From Candidatus Rokuibacteriota bacterium (GTDB taxonomy: Bacteria; Methylomirabilota; Methylomirabilia; Rokubacteriales; CSP1-6), in assembly GCA_016200085.1 (NCBI GenBank), contig JACQFL010000012.1:1-64000 (forward strand): 64,000 nt of DNA, in the 5' to 3' direction. Shown here piece after piece: positions 43,193 through 51,345 of the stretch. The position numbers and the translations under genes are program-made. Under the pieces are notes generated by a model that did not search any database, was not told the origin of the DNA, and saw only the letters and a program-made list of their open reading frames with translations. Positions within the stretch are counted from its first letter, which is position 1, and every line of letters begins with the position of its first letter.

Positions 43193-43278
43193 TTCATCTC
43201 CGTTCGATCGACGTGGCTCACCTCCGTTCGATCATTGTGGCTCACCTCCGTTCGATCGACAGCGCTCACCTCCGTTCG
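43193..43278 (-). repeat. Four tandem 24-nt units each carrying a Shine-Dalgarno-like GGAGG
   Basis: Units start at about 43193, 43217, 43241 and 43265 with an exact 24-nt period; the shared part on the plus strand is CTCACCTCCGTTCGAT. On the minus strand each reads GAACGGAGGTGAGC (GAACGGAGATGA in the unit nearest the GNAT start). The unit farthest from it also encodes the last codons and stop of the LURP-like gene, so the array probably arose by tandem duplication of that gene end. Confidence 0.88.
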
Positions 43279-44162
43279 CCAGTGTCGAGCATGACCCCGA
43301 GCGCGAGGGCCACGCGGCGGTCGAGCAGGCGCTCGGGATCGGCGCTCAGGTCGAGCACGTAGCGATCGAGGAGCGTGAACTTGCGATTGAACTCGCCCAG
43401 GACTGCGCCCTCCGCGCTCACGAGGAGGAAGTTCGTGCGCAGGAGCCCGAAGAGCGGCCCGAGCACCCGGCGCAGGAGCGAGAGGACCATCGAGTCCTCG
43501 ATGGCCAGTGCGACGCGCCGCCCCGTGGTGGTCTCCACGTACCAGCGCTTGCGGATGAAGTTGTGCACGTAGTGCTTGACCAGCCGCGCGAGCACCTCGC
43601 CGGTGGGCAGCAGCACGGTGTACGTGCGGCGCAGCACCGCCACGCGCTGGTCCTGCAGCACCCGGAGCATGACCTCGCGCCGGGAGTCGTCGCGAAAGAC
43701 CGTCACGTGGCGCAGCGGACGGGCGGACATCGACACGACGACGAAGGCCGCGGCGCCCGCCAGCGCCCCCAGGAGCTTCGCCTCGCCGGGCAGGACGCCG
43801 GCCACGGCCCCGCCCACCACGACGGCGGCCAGGATCCCGAGCGCGTACGCCACCAGCGTGCGCAGAGGGAACGTCGGGCGCTCGACGTAGAGCACGGGCG
43901 TGCCCTGCTGGCTCCACACCTCGTACTTCGAGCGGATCGTGAGCACGCGCTCGCGCAAGAGGAAGACGTCGCGGTCGAACGCGGAGTCGACGCCGATGGC
44001 GAAGCGGCGGACGGCGCCGGGCGCCGCGCCGGCGCGCAGGTGGCGCTTGCAGACCGGGCACTCGAGCAGGCGGCCCGCGTACTCCGGCTTGAGGTCGTAG
44101 ACCTCGCCGCAGGGACACGCCAGCGTGACGGCGGTCGCGGGCTGCGCGGGTGGCTCGACCAC
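43266..44162 (-). CDS. LURP-one/scramblase-like protein with N-terminal zinc ribbon and membrane hairpin
   Basis: A 298-residue protein. Residues 15-45 hold a zinc ribbon CPCGEVYDLKPEYAGRLLECPVC. Then RDVFLLRERVLTIRSKYEVW and GTPVLYVERP match the LURP-one-related (phospholipid-scramblase-like) beta-barrel, interrupted by two hydrophobic helices at about 100-145. The second half continues the fold (REVMLRVLQDQRVAVLRRTYTVLLPTG). The insertion of helices suggests membrane attachment. Function unknown. Its stop lies in the tandem repeat array. Confidence 0.75.
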   Translation of the reverse strand: MVEPPAQPATAVTLACPCGEVYDLKPEYAGRLLECPVCKRHLRAGAAPGAVRRFAIGVDSAFDRDVFLLRERVLTIRSKYEVWSQQGTPVLYVERPTFPLRTLVAYALGILAAVVVGGAVAGVLPGEAKLLGALAGAAAFVVVSMSARPLRHVTVFRDDSRREVMLRVLQDQRVAVLRRTYTVLLPTGEVLARLVKHYVHNFIRKRWYVETTTGRRVALAIEDSMVLSLLRRVLGPLFGLLRTNFLLVSAEGAVLGEFNRKFTLLDRYVLDLSADPERLLDRRVALALGVMLDTGERR

Positions 44163-44164
44163 GC

Positions 44165-44463
44165 TCAGGCGGCGAACGCGGACAGAACGTGCTCGGCCAT
44201 CAGCTGCATGGATCTCATGACCCTCGCGTGAGGGCGGCCCCGAAGTGGATCCGGCGCGGGCGCTGGGCGGCGACGGCCATCCAGACGGGCGGCGACGGGA
44301 TGCTGCCGTCCTCGTGGAAGTCGTGGGCGGCCACCCAGAAGGAGTCGAAGCCGAGCGCCGCGGCCGCCCCGACCTGCTCGAGCAGCTCGCCGTGGAACTG
44401 CGCCGTCATGCGGGGCAGCTCGGCGGGATAGTGATCGACGACGGAGAACACCCCGAACTTCAC
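44165..44463 (-). pseudogene. Internally deleted luciferase-like (LLM class) flavin monooxygenase
   Basis: From GTG 44463 the frame reads VKFGVFSVVDHYPAELPRM through GFDSFWVAAHDFHEDG to IHFGAALT, the first ~80 residues of an LLM-class F420/FMN oxidoreductase. It then runs into VMRSMQLMAEHVLSAF in another frame (to stop 44165), which is the usual C-terminal end of the same family. About 200-300 middle residues are missing, so an internal deletion near 44220 has destroyed the gene. TACAAT lies 7 nt before the GTG, a surviving leaderless-type promoter. Confidence 0.8.
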
Positions 44464-44527
44464 GGGCCAGATTGTATCGGAAGTCATACGAAAGTTCGTC
44501 AGTCACTACTGAAACCGAGCCATGTGA

Positions 44528-44533
44528 TATATT
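44528..44533 (+). promoter_or_regulatory. -10 hexamer TATATT before the gene at 44541
   Basis: TATATT is followed by 7 nt and ATG 44541. The region is A+T-richer than average, so the motif is less striking here than elsewhere. Confidence 0.4.
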
Positions 44534-44540
44534 GATCGTC

Positions 44541-44864
44541 ATGAAGCGCAATGGATCGCTTCACATTCTCCGTCTTGGTCTCGATCCCGTGCGTGGGGAG
44601 TACCGCTATTCCGTCACCTATGCGCGATACGATCGGCGAGGCGGGGCGTTGCCTCCGTACGTGCTCCAAAGCGACTCGGAGCTGCTCGGATTCATGCGTG
44701 AGATTGGCGTCGAGATCTCCGACGCAGCTTCGACGCTTGGCGATCTGAAGCTTACCGGACACGCATCTCTGCATAATGTCGGGCTCACGAATGAGCAGCT
44801 GAGAAAGTACGGTCTTGAAGAAATGGGCGTGTTGGAATCCGTGATCTCATATCTCTCGACGTAG
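44541..44864 (+). CDS. Hypothetical protein in an A+T-richer patch
   Basis: A 107-residue protein with no recognised family, signal or membrane segment: MKRNGSLHILRLGLDPVRG, then YRYSVTYARYDRRGG, and a helical C-terminus ending GLEEMGVLESVISYLST. Codon use is clearly less G/C-biased than in neighbours (AAG, GAT, GAA, ATT and TCT appear often), suggesting recent acquisition. ATG 44541 is chosen from the TATATT box. It lies between a deleted monooxygenase and another small foreign-looking ORF. Confidence 0.65.
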   Translation: MKRNGSLHILRLGLDPVRGEYRYSVTYARYDRRGGALPPYVLQSDSELLGFMREIGVEISDAASTLGDLKLTGHASLHNVGLTNEQLRKYGLEEMGVLESVISYLST

Positions 44865-44901
44865 ACCGGGGCCGTGGTCCTGCCTGAGTGGCTTTCCGCC
44901 G

Positions 44902-45165
44902 TTGAACCCTCAGGTCGAATTCCTCTGGGGCTTCGTCGGTGCCGTCGCTCCCGAGGCAATGAGCCTCCAGCGCATCGTGACGGGTGCCGCCCGACAACCG
45001 CTGCCAACCTTTGATCCGCCATACTTCGCAATATCCGCATTGAATTCAGTGATCGGAGGGTTCATCGCGATGGCGATAGGCGGTGATACTCCGTGGAACT
45101 GTTTCGTTGTTGGCGCATTCTGGCCGCTCGCTCTCAGTTCCGGCGCCCGCCAGTTTCGACGTTAA
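44902..45165 (+). CDS. Small membrane protein, two predicted helices
   Basis: An 87-residue ORF from TTG 44902. It reads VEFLWGFVGAVAPEAMSLQ, a first hydrophobic segment, then AISALNSVIGGFIAMAIGG and WNCFVVGAFWPLALSSGARQF, a pattern seen in small two- or three-helix membrane proteins of accessory regions. Base composition is as low as in the preceding gene. Start uncertain, function unknown. Confidence 0.55.
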   Translation: MNPQVEFLWGFVGAVAPEAMSLQRIVTGAARQPLPTFDPPYFAISALNSVIGGFIAMAIGGDTPWNCFVVGAFWPLALSSGARQFRR

Positions 45166-45222
45166 CACCGCCCTCAACTCGACCCCAAGAGCGGTACCGC
45201 AACAACGGAAGCGGGCTCGCCC

Positions 45223-47499
45223 CTATGTCCCCCGGAGCGCGCGCCAAACCTTTTCCGGGGTGAGCGGCATGTCGAGGTGGCGGAGGCCGAAGGGCGACAG
45301 CGCGTCGACGACGGCGTTGACGATCGCCGGGGGCACCGCGATGCAGCCCGCCTCCCCGAGGCCCTTGGCCCCGAGCGGGTTGCGCGGCGAGGGCGTGACC
45401 GTCTTGTCGAGCACGGGCTCGATGAAATCGTCCGCCCGCGGGACCGCGTAGTCCATCAGCGACGCGGTCAGGAGCTGGCCCTCTCGATCGTAGACGAGCG
45501 CCTCCAGCAGGGCCTGGCCCACGCCCTGGGCGTAGCTGCCATGGAGCTGGCCCTCGGCGAGCAGCGGGTTGACGATCGTGCCCGCGTCGTCGACCCACAC
45601 GCAGGAGGTGAGCGCCACGCGCCCGGTGTCGCGATCGACGTCGACGGTGACCACGCAGCTGCCGAAGCTCCACGTCTCGGCCTCCGCGCGGAAGAACGCC
45701 GTCGCCTCGAGCCCGGGATCGTCGCCCGGCGGCAGGCGCACCCCGTAGGCGGCCGTGGCCACCTGGCGCCACGTCATGCCGCGTGCCGGCACGCCCGCGA
45801 CCTGAAACCCGCCGTCGACGGGCCGCACGTCGGCCGGCGCCGCCTCCAGCAGGAACGCCGCGATCCGCCGGCCCTTCTCGCGGATCTCGCCGGCCGCGCG
45901 CACGAGCGCGCCGCCCCCGAGCGCGGTGCTCCGGCTGCCGAAGGTGCCGAAGCCCTGGGCGACGCCGTGCGTGTCGCCGTGACGGACCGCGATGACCTCG
46001 GGCTCCACGCCGAGGGCGTCGGCCACGATCTGCGCCCACGTGGTCTCGTGCCCCTGGCCGTGCGGGCTCGAGCCCGTGACGACCGTGACCGCGCCGGTGC
46101 GCTCCACCCGCACGCTGCCGCTCTCCCAGCCGAGCGCCGCGTTCTCGACGTAGCTCGCCAGCCCGACGCCGGTGATCACCCCGCGCTCGCGCGCCTCGCG
46201 CTGGCGGCGCCGCAGCCCCGGGTAGTCGGCGAGCGCCAGTGCCTTCTCGAAGGCGGCGGCGTAGTCGCCGGAGTCGTAGACGAAGCCGGCGGCGCTCTTG
46301 TACGGGAACGCCTCCCGCGGCACGAAGTTGCGGCGGCGGATCTCGGCCGGGTCCATGCCGAGGGCGCGCGCGGCCTCGTCGAGCAGCCGCTCGGTGAAGA
46401 AGATGCCCTCCGGCCGGCCCGCGCCGCGATACGGGCCGAGCGGGGGCGTGGTGGTGTAGGAGGCGCGGCTCGTGATGTCGATCGCCGGCATCACGTAGGC
46501 GCCGGGAATGAGCCGCCCGTGGTTGAACGGCGGCACCGCGCCGCTGAACATCAGGTGGAGGCCGAGCGGGTACTCGACCTGGGCGCGCAGGCCCAGGATG
46601 GCGCCGTCGGCGGCGACGGCGATCTCGCCCGTGGCCGTGCTCCCGCGTCCCTGCTTGGTCGTCAGGAAGTCCTCGCCGCGCGTCGAGACCCACTTCACCG
46701 GACGCCCCAGCCTGAGCGCGAGCCAGGCGACGACGATCTCCTCGCGATAGACATCGCCCTTGACCCCGAAGCCGCCGCCGACGTCGGGGGCCACCGCGCG
46801 CACCCGGCTCTCCGGGAGGCCGAGGAGGGTGGCGACCTCGGCGCGTACCCGGAACGGGGCCTGGGTGGAGGTCCAGATCGTCAGCTCGCCGGTGGGGGCG
46901 TCGTGGCGCGCCAGCACCGCGCGCGGCTCCATCGCGACCGCCGACACCCGCGGCTGGCTCACGCCGACGCGGGCGACAGCCCTGGCGCCGGCGAAGGCGC
47001 CGTCGACGTCTCCCAGCTTCCACGAGGCGACCAGGGCCTCGTTGGTGCCGAGGACGTCGTAGAGCACCGGCGCGCCGGCCTGCCGCGCATCCGGCGCCTC
47101 GACGGCCGGCTTCAGCGGCTCGTACTCGACGGCCACCCGCTCGGCCGCGTCCCGCGCGAGGGCCGCGGTCTCGGCCACGACCGCGGCCACGGGCTCGCCC
47201 ACCGACCGCACCACGTCCCCGGCGAGCATGGGGAACGGAGCGACCTTCATCCCGGGCAGCATGGGATTCGCGGGCAGATGACCAAGGCTCGCGAGATCGG
47301 CCGCGGTCACCACGGCCAGGACCCCGGTCGCCTGACGGGCCGCGCCGACGTCGAGCCGCACCCGGGCGTGGGCGTGGGCGCTGCGGACGAAGTGGACGTG
47401 CACCGTGCCCGGCAGCGTCAGGTCGTCGGTGTAGCGACCGACCCCGAGCAGCAGCGGGCGGTCCTCGACCCGTTTCATCGGACGACCAACGTGGCTCAT
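45223..47499 (-). CDS. Molybdopterin-dependent dehydrogenase large subunit (xanthine dehydrogenase / form II CoxL-like)
   Basis: A 758-residue molybdenum hydroxylase large subunit. Visible are GRYTDDLTLPGTVHVHFVRSAHAHARV, VAPDVGGGFGVKG, PYRGAGRPEG, GSSPHGQGHETTWAQ and the catalytic glutamate in KGLGEAGC. The loop PYRGAGR replaces the AYxCSFR of genuine CO dehydrogenases, so CO oxidation is not supported; a hydroxylase for an aldehyde or N-heterocycle is likelier. The medium FAD and small 2Fe-2S subunits usually encoded alongside are absent here. ATG 47499 is chosen; GTG 47511 is possible. Confidence 0.9.
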   Translation of the reverse strand: MSHVGRPMKRVEDRPLLLGVGRYTDDLTLPGTVHVHFVRSAHAHARVRLDVGAARQATGVLAVVTAADLASLGHLPANPMLPGMKVAPFPMLAGDVVRSVGEPVAAVVAETAALARDAAERVAVEYEPLKPAVEAPDARQAGAPVLYDVLGTNEALVASWKLGDVDGAFAGARAVARVGVSQPRVSAVAMEPRAVLARHDAPTGELTIWTSTQAPFRVRAEVATLLGLPESRVRAVAPDVGGGFGVKGDVYREEIVVAWLALRLGRPVKWVSTRGEDFLTTKQGRGSTATGEIAVAADGAILGLRAQVEYPLGLHLMFSGAVPPFNHGRLIPGAYVMPAIDITSRASYTTTPPLGPYRGAGRPEGIFFTERLLDEAARALGMDPAEIRRRNFVPREAFPYKSAAGFVYDSGDYAAAFEKALALADYPGLRRRQREARERGVITGVGLASYVENAALGWESGSVRVERTGAVTVVTGSSPHGQGHETTWAQIVADALGVEPEVIAVRHGDTHGVAQGFGTFGSRSTALGGGALVRAAGEIREKGRRIAAFLLEAAPADVRPVDGGFQVAGVPARGMTWRQVATAAYGVRLPPGDDPGLEATAFFRAEAETWSFGSCVVTVDVDRDTGRVALTSCVWVDDAGTIVNPLLAEGQLHGSYAQGVGQALLEALVYDREGQLLTASLMDYAVPRADDFIEPVLDKTVTPSPRNPLGAKGLGEAGCIAVPPAIVNAVVDALSPFGLRHLDMPLTPEKVWRALRGT

Positions 47500-47541
47500 G
47501 CGGGATTCCACCTCATTGCGGCAACCTCATGGCGCACGGAC

Positions 47542-47547
47542 TATACT
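47542..47547 (+). promoter_or_regulatory. -10 hexamer TATACT before the DUF2007 gene
   Basis: TATACT is followed by 6 nt and ATG 47554, predicting a leaderless mRNA. A weak TTGCGG lies 20 nt upstream. Confidence 0.55.
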
Positions 47548-47553
47548 GAATCG

Positions 47554-47859
47554 ATGGCCCGTCGCGCAAAGATCATTCCCTTCCCCGGGGTCCGCGTGGA
47601 CGCCACCCCGCCGCCCGCGCGCCCCGACGACCGCGGCTTCGTCGAGGTCCACCGCTGCGATCAGGCCGAGGCGATCGTGCTCAAGAGCCTGTTCGAGAGC
47701 CACGGCATCCCGACGCTGCTGCGCTCCCGACTCATCCACTCCGTGCACCCCTTCACCGTGGGCGCCCAGGGCGAGGTCGTGATCTGCGTCCCCGAGGCCG
47801 AGGCCATCCGCAGCCGCGCGCTCCTGGCCCGGACCCCCTCGCGCCCGCCGTTGTCCTGA
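47554..47859 (+). CDS. DUF2007-type putative signal-transducing protein
   Basis: A 101-residue protein. After a proline-rich start (IIPFPGVRVDATPPPARPDD) it has VEVHRCDQAEAIVLKSLFESHGIPTLLRS and VVICVPEAEAIRSRALL, the pattern of the small PII-like DUF2007 fold (ferredoxin-like). The domain's function is unknown. It is divergent from the molybdenum hydroxylase gene with a 54-nt gap. Confidence 0.8.
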   Translation: MARRAKIIPFPGVRVDATPPPARPDDRGFVEVHRCDQAEAIVLKSLFESHGIPTLLRSRLIHSVHPFTVGAQGEVVICVPEAEAIRSRALLARTPSRPPLS

Positions 47860-47864
47860 CCAAT

Positions 47865-48011
47865 TTGGTCTCTTCCCTCGGCGTTCTTCCAGAGCGACTC
47901 GTACTCTTCTACCTTCGCGTGATCGGCTTCGTATGCGCGGTGGTCGGTCTCGGCCTGGTCGCCGCCGTCGCCGGCGCAGTGCTCATCCCTGGGTTTGCCG
48001 AATTCCGATGA
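47865..48011 (+). CDS. Small single-pass membrane peptide
   Basis: A 48-residue ORF from TTG 47865: LVSSLGVLPERLVLFYLRV, then the hydrophobic run IGFVCAVVGLGLVAAVAGAV (about residues 20-40), ending PGFAEFR. Most codons end in C or G, as in real genes here. No good ribosome site is visible. It lies 5 nt after the DUF2007 stop. Could be a true small protein or chance. Confidence 0.4.
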   Translation: MVSSLGVLPERLVLFYLRVIGFVCAVVGLGLVAAVAGAVLIPGFAEFR

Positions 48012-48048
48012 TGCCGAGGGCGCCGCGGCGGCGGCGCCGGAGACAGCA

Positions 48049-48249
48049 ATGAGACAACCGAAGTACCCCGCTGGTCGGGACGAGGAGCGTGTTCGACGCG
48101 TTCTGGAACATTACGAGACGCAGTCGGACGAAGAGGCGCTCGCCGAAGACGAGGCCGCCTATGAGACGACGACCCACACCACGATGGATGTACCCGTCGA
48201 GCTTGTCCCAGCGGTGCGTGAGATGATCGCCAAGCGGCGGGGCGGCTGA
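48049..48249 (+). CDS. Small acidic protein, unknown function
   Basis: A 66-residue protein from ATG 48049: RQPKYPAGRDEERVRRVLEHYE, then SDEEALAEDEAAYE, and MDVPVELVPAVREMIAKRRGG. This D/E-rich helix followed by VPVELVPxVREMIAK is reminiscent of small proteins found singly in many bacteria and sometimes near toxin-antitoxin loci, but no partner is visible. The longer frame from 47995 is less likely because it adds a low-complexity alanine run. Confidence 0.62.
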   Translation: MRQPKYPAGRDEERVRRVLEHYETQSDEEALAEDEAAYETTTHTTMDVPVELVPAVREMIAKRRGG

Positions 48250-48317
48250 CGCGCCGCCGTCGGTCGGGTATGGCGGGAGGGGATCGTCGGGTGTTCGAGG
48301 GCTCGGACGTCATTCCG

Positions 48318-48910
48318 ATGTTTCCGACGCTGGTCTGGAAGGTCCAGCTCAGAGCGGGCAGCACGAGGCGATCGGCGCGAAGGTTCTCGCGGCGATCGAG
48401 ACGATGCGGCGAGGTGCGCCGCAACCGGCGTCGGGCCAGGGATGGCAGTCAGCGCCCACGCTGCACGAGCGCGAGGACTTTCGGGATCTCGTCGCCTGCG
48501 TGAATCGCGCGGTGAAGAGCGTTCTGGAATTCTTGCGAATCGGTCACGACGCCTTCGAGATCACCGGGTGCTGGGCCAATGTTCTCCCCAAGGGCGCCGC
48601 CCACCGCACGCACAGTCACCCCAACAATTTCTTGAGCGGCGCCTACTACGTGAGAACGCACCCCGGCGCCGACACGATCAACTTCCACGACCCGAGAAAT
48701 CAGACGGGCATCATCAGGCCCCCGGTGGTGGAGCTCACGGCCGAGAATACCGATCAGGTCGTGGTGAACGTCAGGAATGGGACGCTTCTCCTGTTCCCGG
48801 CCTACCTGCAACACTCCGTCGACGCCAACATGAGCGAGCAGGAGCGGGTCAGCCTCAGCTTCAAACGTCCTGTTTTCCTCATCACCGAGCACCTCAGCAA
48901 CCCCCTCTGA
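48318..48910 (+). pseudogene. Frameshifted 2-oxoglutarate/Fe(II)-oxygenase-like gene
   Basis: The start MFPTLVWKVQLRAG (ATG 48318) matches the opening of small 2OG-Fe(II) oxygenases, but the coherent reading moves to the -1 frame near 48355 and continues QHEAIGAKVLAAIETM through ITGCWANVLPKGAAHRTHSH, GAYYVRTHPGA, PRNQ and LLLFPAYLQHSVDAN to the stop at 48910. The His-rich segments hold the iron ligands. One missing base would restore the frame, so this may be a real gene with a sequencing error. Composition is below the local norm. Confidence 0.72.
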
Positions 48911-48955
48911 TAAGCCGCGGCCCCCACGGCCGACAGCGCCCCGCCCCCGCCCGGG

Positions 48956-50347
48956 TCAGCGAGCGATCGCGCGCGTGAGCCCTTGCCCCATCAGCCCCCA
49001 CCATGGCAGGGCGACGGCGAGGATCGCGACGTAGGCCGCGAGCGTCATCCAGAGCCCGAAGCGCACGATCTCGCCCGCGGAGACGTGGCCGCGCTCGTGG
49101 ATCACCAGGGCCGAGGCGCTCTGGACCGGGTAGTAGAGCACGGCATCGCCGGTCATCATCACCACCAGCGCGCAGACGAGCGGGTTGAGCCCCGTCTGAC
49201 GACCGACCGAGATCGCGATGGGCAGCGCGAGGGCCAGGAACCCCGAGATGTTCGGGATCGCCGCGCGCAGCAGCGTGGCGCCCAGCATGAGCAGCACGAT
49301 CGAGGCGACGGGATGCCCGCCGAGGCCCGGCAGGCTGCCGACCAGCCCCCGCGCCAGCCACGCCGCCGCGCCGCTGTCGGCGAGGGCCTGGGCCAGCGAG
49401 ATCGACGCGCCGATGATGAAGAAGTTCTGCCAGCCCACCCCGCGCTCGAGATCGCCCCAGACGAGCACGCCGAGGCCGGGGGTCAGCAGCGCGACGAGCG
49501 CGAGCAGGGCGGGCAGCGCGGGGTCGAGATGATGGAGCGCGTCGGTGAGCCAGAGCAGCGAGGCGCCCAGCACGATGCCGAGGGTCCGCCACTCCCGCGG
49601 GGTCAGCCGCGGCCGGCGCTCGAGGTCGACCCCGGGGAGCGTGCGGCGCAAGCCGCGCCGGTAGAGCGCCCACGTCAGCGCGCCGCCGAGGACGAGGAGC
49701 GCGTAGTAGGGCACGGCCATCAGCACGAGCCAGCCCGTCCACGACATCCCGCCGATGATGGCCGCGGCCATGACCGGGGTGATCCCGCCGGTGAGCAGCG
49801 CGGTGGAAGCCAGGCGATTGATCGAGGCGAGCGCGAGCATGACCGCCTTGACGATCGCCGCGCCCGGCGGCACCCGCGCCAGCGTGAACACCTCCTCGTA
49901 GATGTGCACGAGGATCCCCGAGCGCGTGGTCGCGGAGGGCAGGATGAACGTCAGCACCGGCATGGCGAGCACGAGCTGCACGTAGACGCCGAGGCTGCTG
50001 CCCCGCGCGTGATCGAGGATCCGCCGGGCCAGCCGCTCGGCCAGCCCGCTCCTGGCCACGGCCACACCCATCGCCAGCACGCCGACGAGGAAGTAGGGCA
50101 CGGGACTGGCGAACCCGCCCAGCGCCGGCCGGAGCCCGCCGGTGGCGCCGCTGAGCGCCAGCAGCGCGACGCCGAGCAGCGAGGTGGCGCCGGAGTCGAG
50201 CGCGCGCGCGGTCCAGAGCAGGATGGTGATGAGCGTGACCACGAGCGCGCGCTGGCCGCGGACGGGCAGGCCCGCGAACACCGGGGGGAGCACCAGGCAG
50301 AGCCCGAGCGCCCCGAGGGCGAACAGCAGGAACGGCGCGCGTCTCAC
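48956..50347 (-). CDS. SLC13/DASS-family anion (citrate/dicarboxylate) transporter
   Basis: A 463-residue membrane protein with about twelve helices. Two hairpin-type signature regions are visible: MPVLTFILPSATTRSGIL and LRAAIPNISGFLALALPIA, corresponding to the re-entrant SNT/SAT-like motifs that bind sodium and substrate in the DASS family. The first is SATTRS rather than SNTA, so specificity may differ. It is monocistronic or last in the run after the M28 peptidase gene (31-nt gap). Confidence 0.83.
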   Translation of the reverse strand: MRRAPFLLFALGALGLCLVLPPVFAGLPVRGQRALVVTLITILLWTARALDSGATSLLGVALLALSGATGGLRPALGGFASPVPYFLVGVLAMGVAVARSGLAERLARRILDHARGSSLGVYVQLVLAMPVLTFILPSATTRSGILVHIYEEVFTLARVPPGAAIVKAVMLALASINRLASTALLTGGITPVMAAAIIGGMSWTGWLVLMAVPYYALLVLGGALTWALYRRGLRRTLPGVDLERRPRLTPREWRTLGIVLGASLLWLTDALHHLDPALPALLALVALLTPGLGVLVWGDLERGVGWQNFFIIGASISLAQALADSGAAAWLARGLVGSLPGLGGHPVASIVLLMLGATLLRAAIPNISGFLALALPIAISVGRQTGLNPLVCALVVMMTGDAVLYYPVQSASALVIHERGHVSAGEIVRFGLWMTLAAYVAILAVALPWWGLMGQGLTRAIAR

Positions 50348-50378
50348 CGTCCCGCCAGCGGCGGCGGCCGGGGGCGTG

Positions 50379-51308
50379 TCAGGCCGCGGCAGCGACGATC
50401 GCCTCCAGCGCGCCGAGCACGGCCTCGAGCGCGCGCGCTTCCAGCGTCGAGCCGGCGTCGCCCCGCGTGTGGTAGGTGTCGAACGGGGGCGGCCGCCGCA
50501 CGAGCGTCATCAGCGTGCTGCGCACAGGGCTCAGCACGAGCCGCCGGAGCGCGTCGGCGTGGCGCGCGGGCACGATGCTGAGCCCGTAGGCCGGGAGGCC
50601 CGCGGCGGCGAAGGCCCGGTGGTCGCTGCCGAAGACGGGGACGCGGCCGACCACGTGATAGGTCGCGTCGCGGCGCAGCCCGAGGCCGTCGAGGGCGCCG
50701 GTGACGCGATCCAGAAACGGCGTCGGCGCTGAGGCGTCCCAGAGCGCGAGTGTGTCGCCGATGCCGCAGAGCTCGAGACTGATCACGCCGGCGATGCCCG
50801 CCAGCGGCACGTCCTTCACGTAGGCGCGCGCGCCGAGATAGCCGACCTCCTCGCCGGCGGTGAACAGCAGCCGCACCCGGAGCCCGCGCGGGACGCGATC
50901 GCCGAGCCGCTCGAGCAGGGTCAACAAGATCGCCACGGCCGCGGCGTTGTCGTTGGCGCCCGGGCTGCCGGGCACGGCGTCGTGGTGGGCGATCAGCACG
51001 AGCACGCGGTCGCCAGCCCCGACGTCCACCGAGAAGTTGCGCCCGGTGCCCTCGAAGGACGTGAACGCATGCGTGGCGTACGGCACCCCGCGGGCCTCGA
51101 GCCAGCGCGCCACCGCCGTTTCCCGCTCGGGATTCGTGCGCCCTTCCAGCAGCGCGCAGCGGGCCAGCAGCGAGTCCGCCTCGCGCAGCACCGCTTCCAG
51201 CGGCGCCGCCGGCCCCGGGACCGGGTGCCGTGCGTTCATGACCCGCGCGACGCCCCGGTTGATCCGCCCGCGCACGAAATACAGCAGGTCCCTGCGGCGC
51301 TTCTCGTT
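50379..51308 (-). CDS. M28 family aminopeptidase
   Basis: A 309-residue zinc aminopeptidase. Ligands and catalytic acids are in order: VLIAHHDAVPGSPGANDNAAAVA (His and Asp, then bridging Asp), LFTAGEEVGYLGA (catalytic and metal Glu), SLELCGIGD (Asp), and TYHTRGD (His). No export signal is evident, so a cytoplasmic role is likely. GTG 51308 is chosen since TGATGAGG precedes it and the frame before it passes through a repeat. Confidence 0.87.
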   Translation of the reverse strand, partial: NEKRRRDLLYFVRGRINRGVARVMNARHPVPGPAAPLEAVLREADSLLARCALLEGRTNPERETAVARWLEARGVPYATHAFTSFEGTGRNFSVDVGAGDRVLVLIAHHDAVPGSPGANDNAAAVAILLTLLERLGDRVPRGLRVRLLFTAGEEVGYLGARAYVKDVPLAGIAGVISLELCGIGDTLALWDASAPTPFLDRVTGALDGLGLRRDATYHVVGRVPVFGSDHRAFAAAGLPAYGLSIVPARHADALRRLVLSPVRSTLMTLVRRPPPFDTYHTRGDAGSTLEARALEAVLGALEAIVAAAA

Positions 51309-51345
51309 CACCTCATCACCTCGCGCATCATACCCACCGCTTCGC

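Noticed and set aside
43193-43278. CRISPR or coding repeat protein
   Set aside because: There are no spacers, and the repeat is non-coding after the stop of the upstream gene; it fits a duplicated ribosome-site-like region.
45223-47499. Aerobic carbon monoxide dehydrogenase (CoxL form I)
   Set aside because: The diagnostic AYxCSFR loop is absent (PYRGAGR instead) and coxM/coxS are not adjacent.
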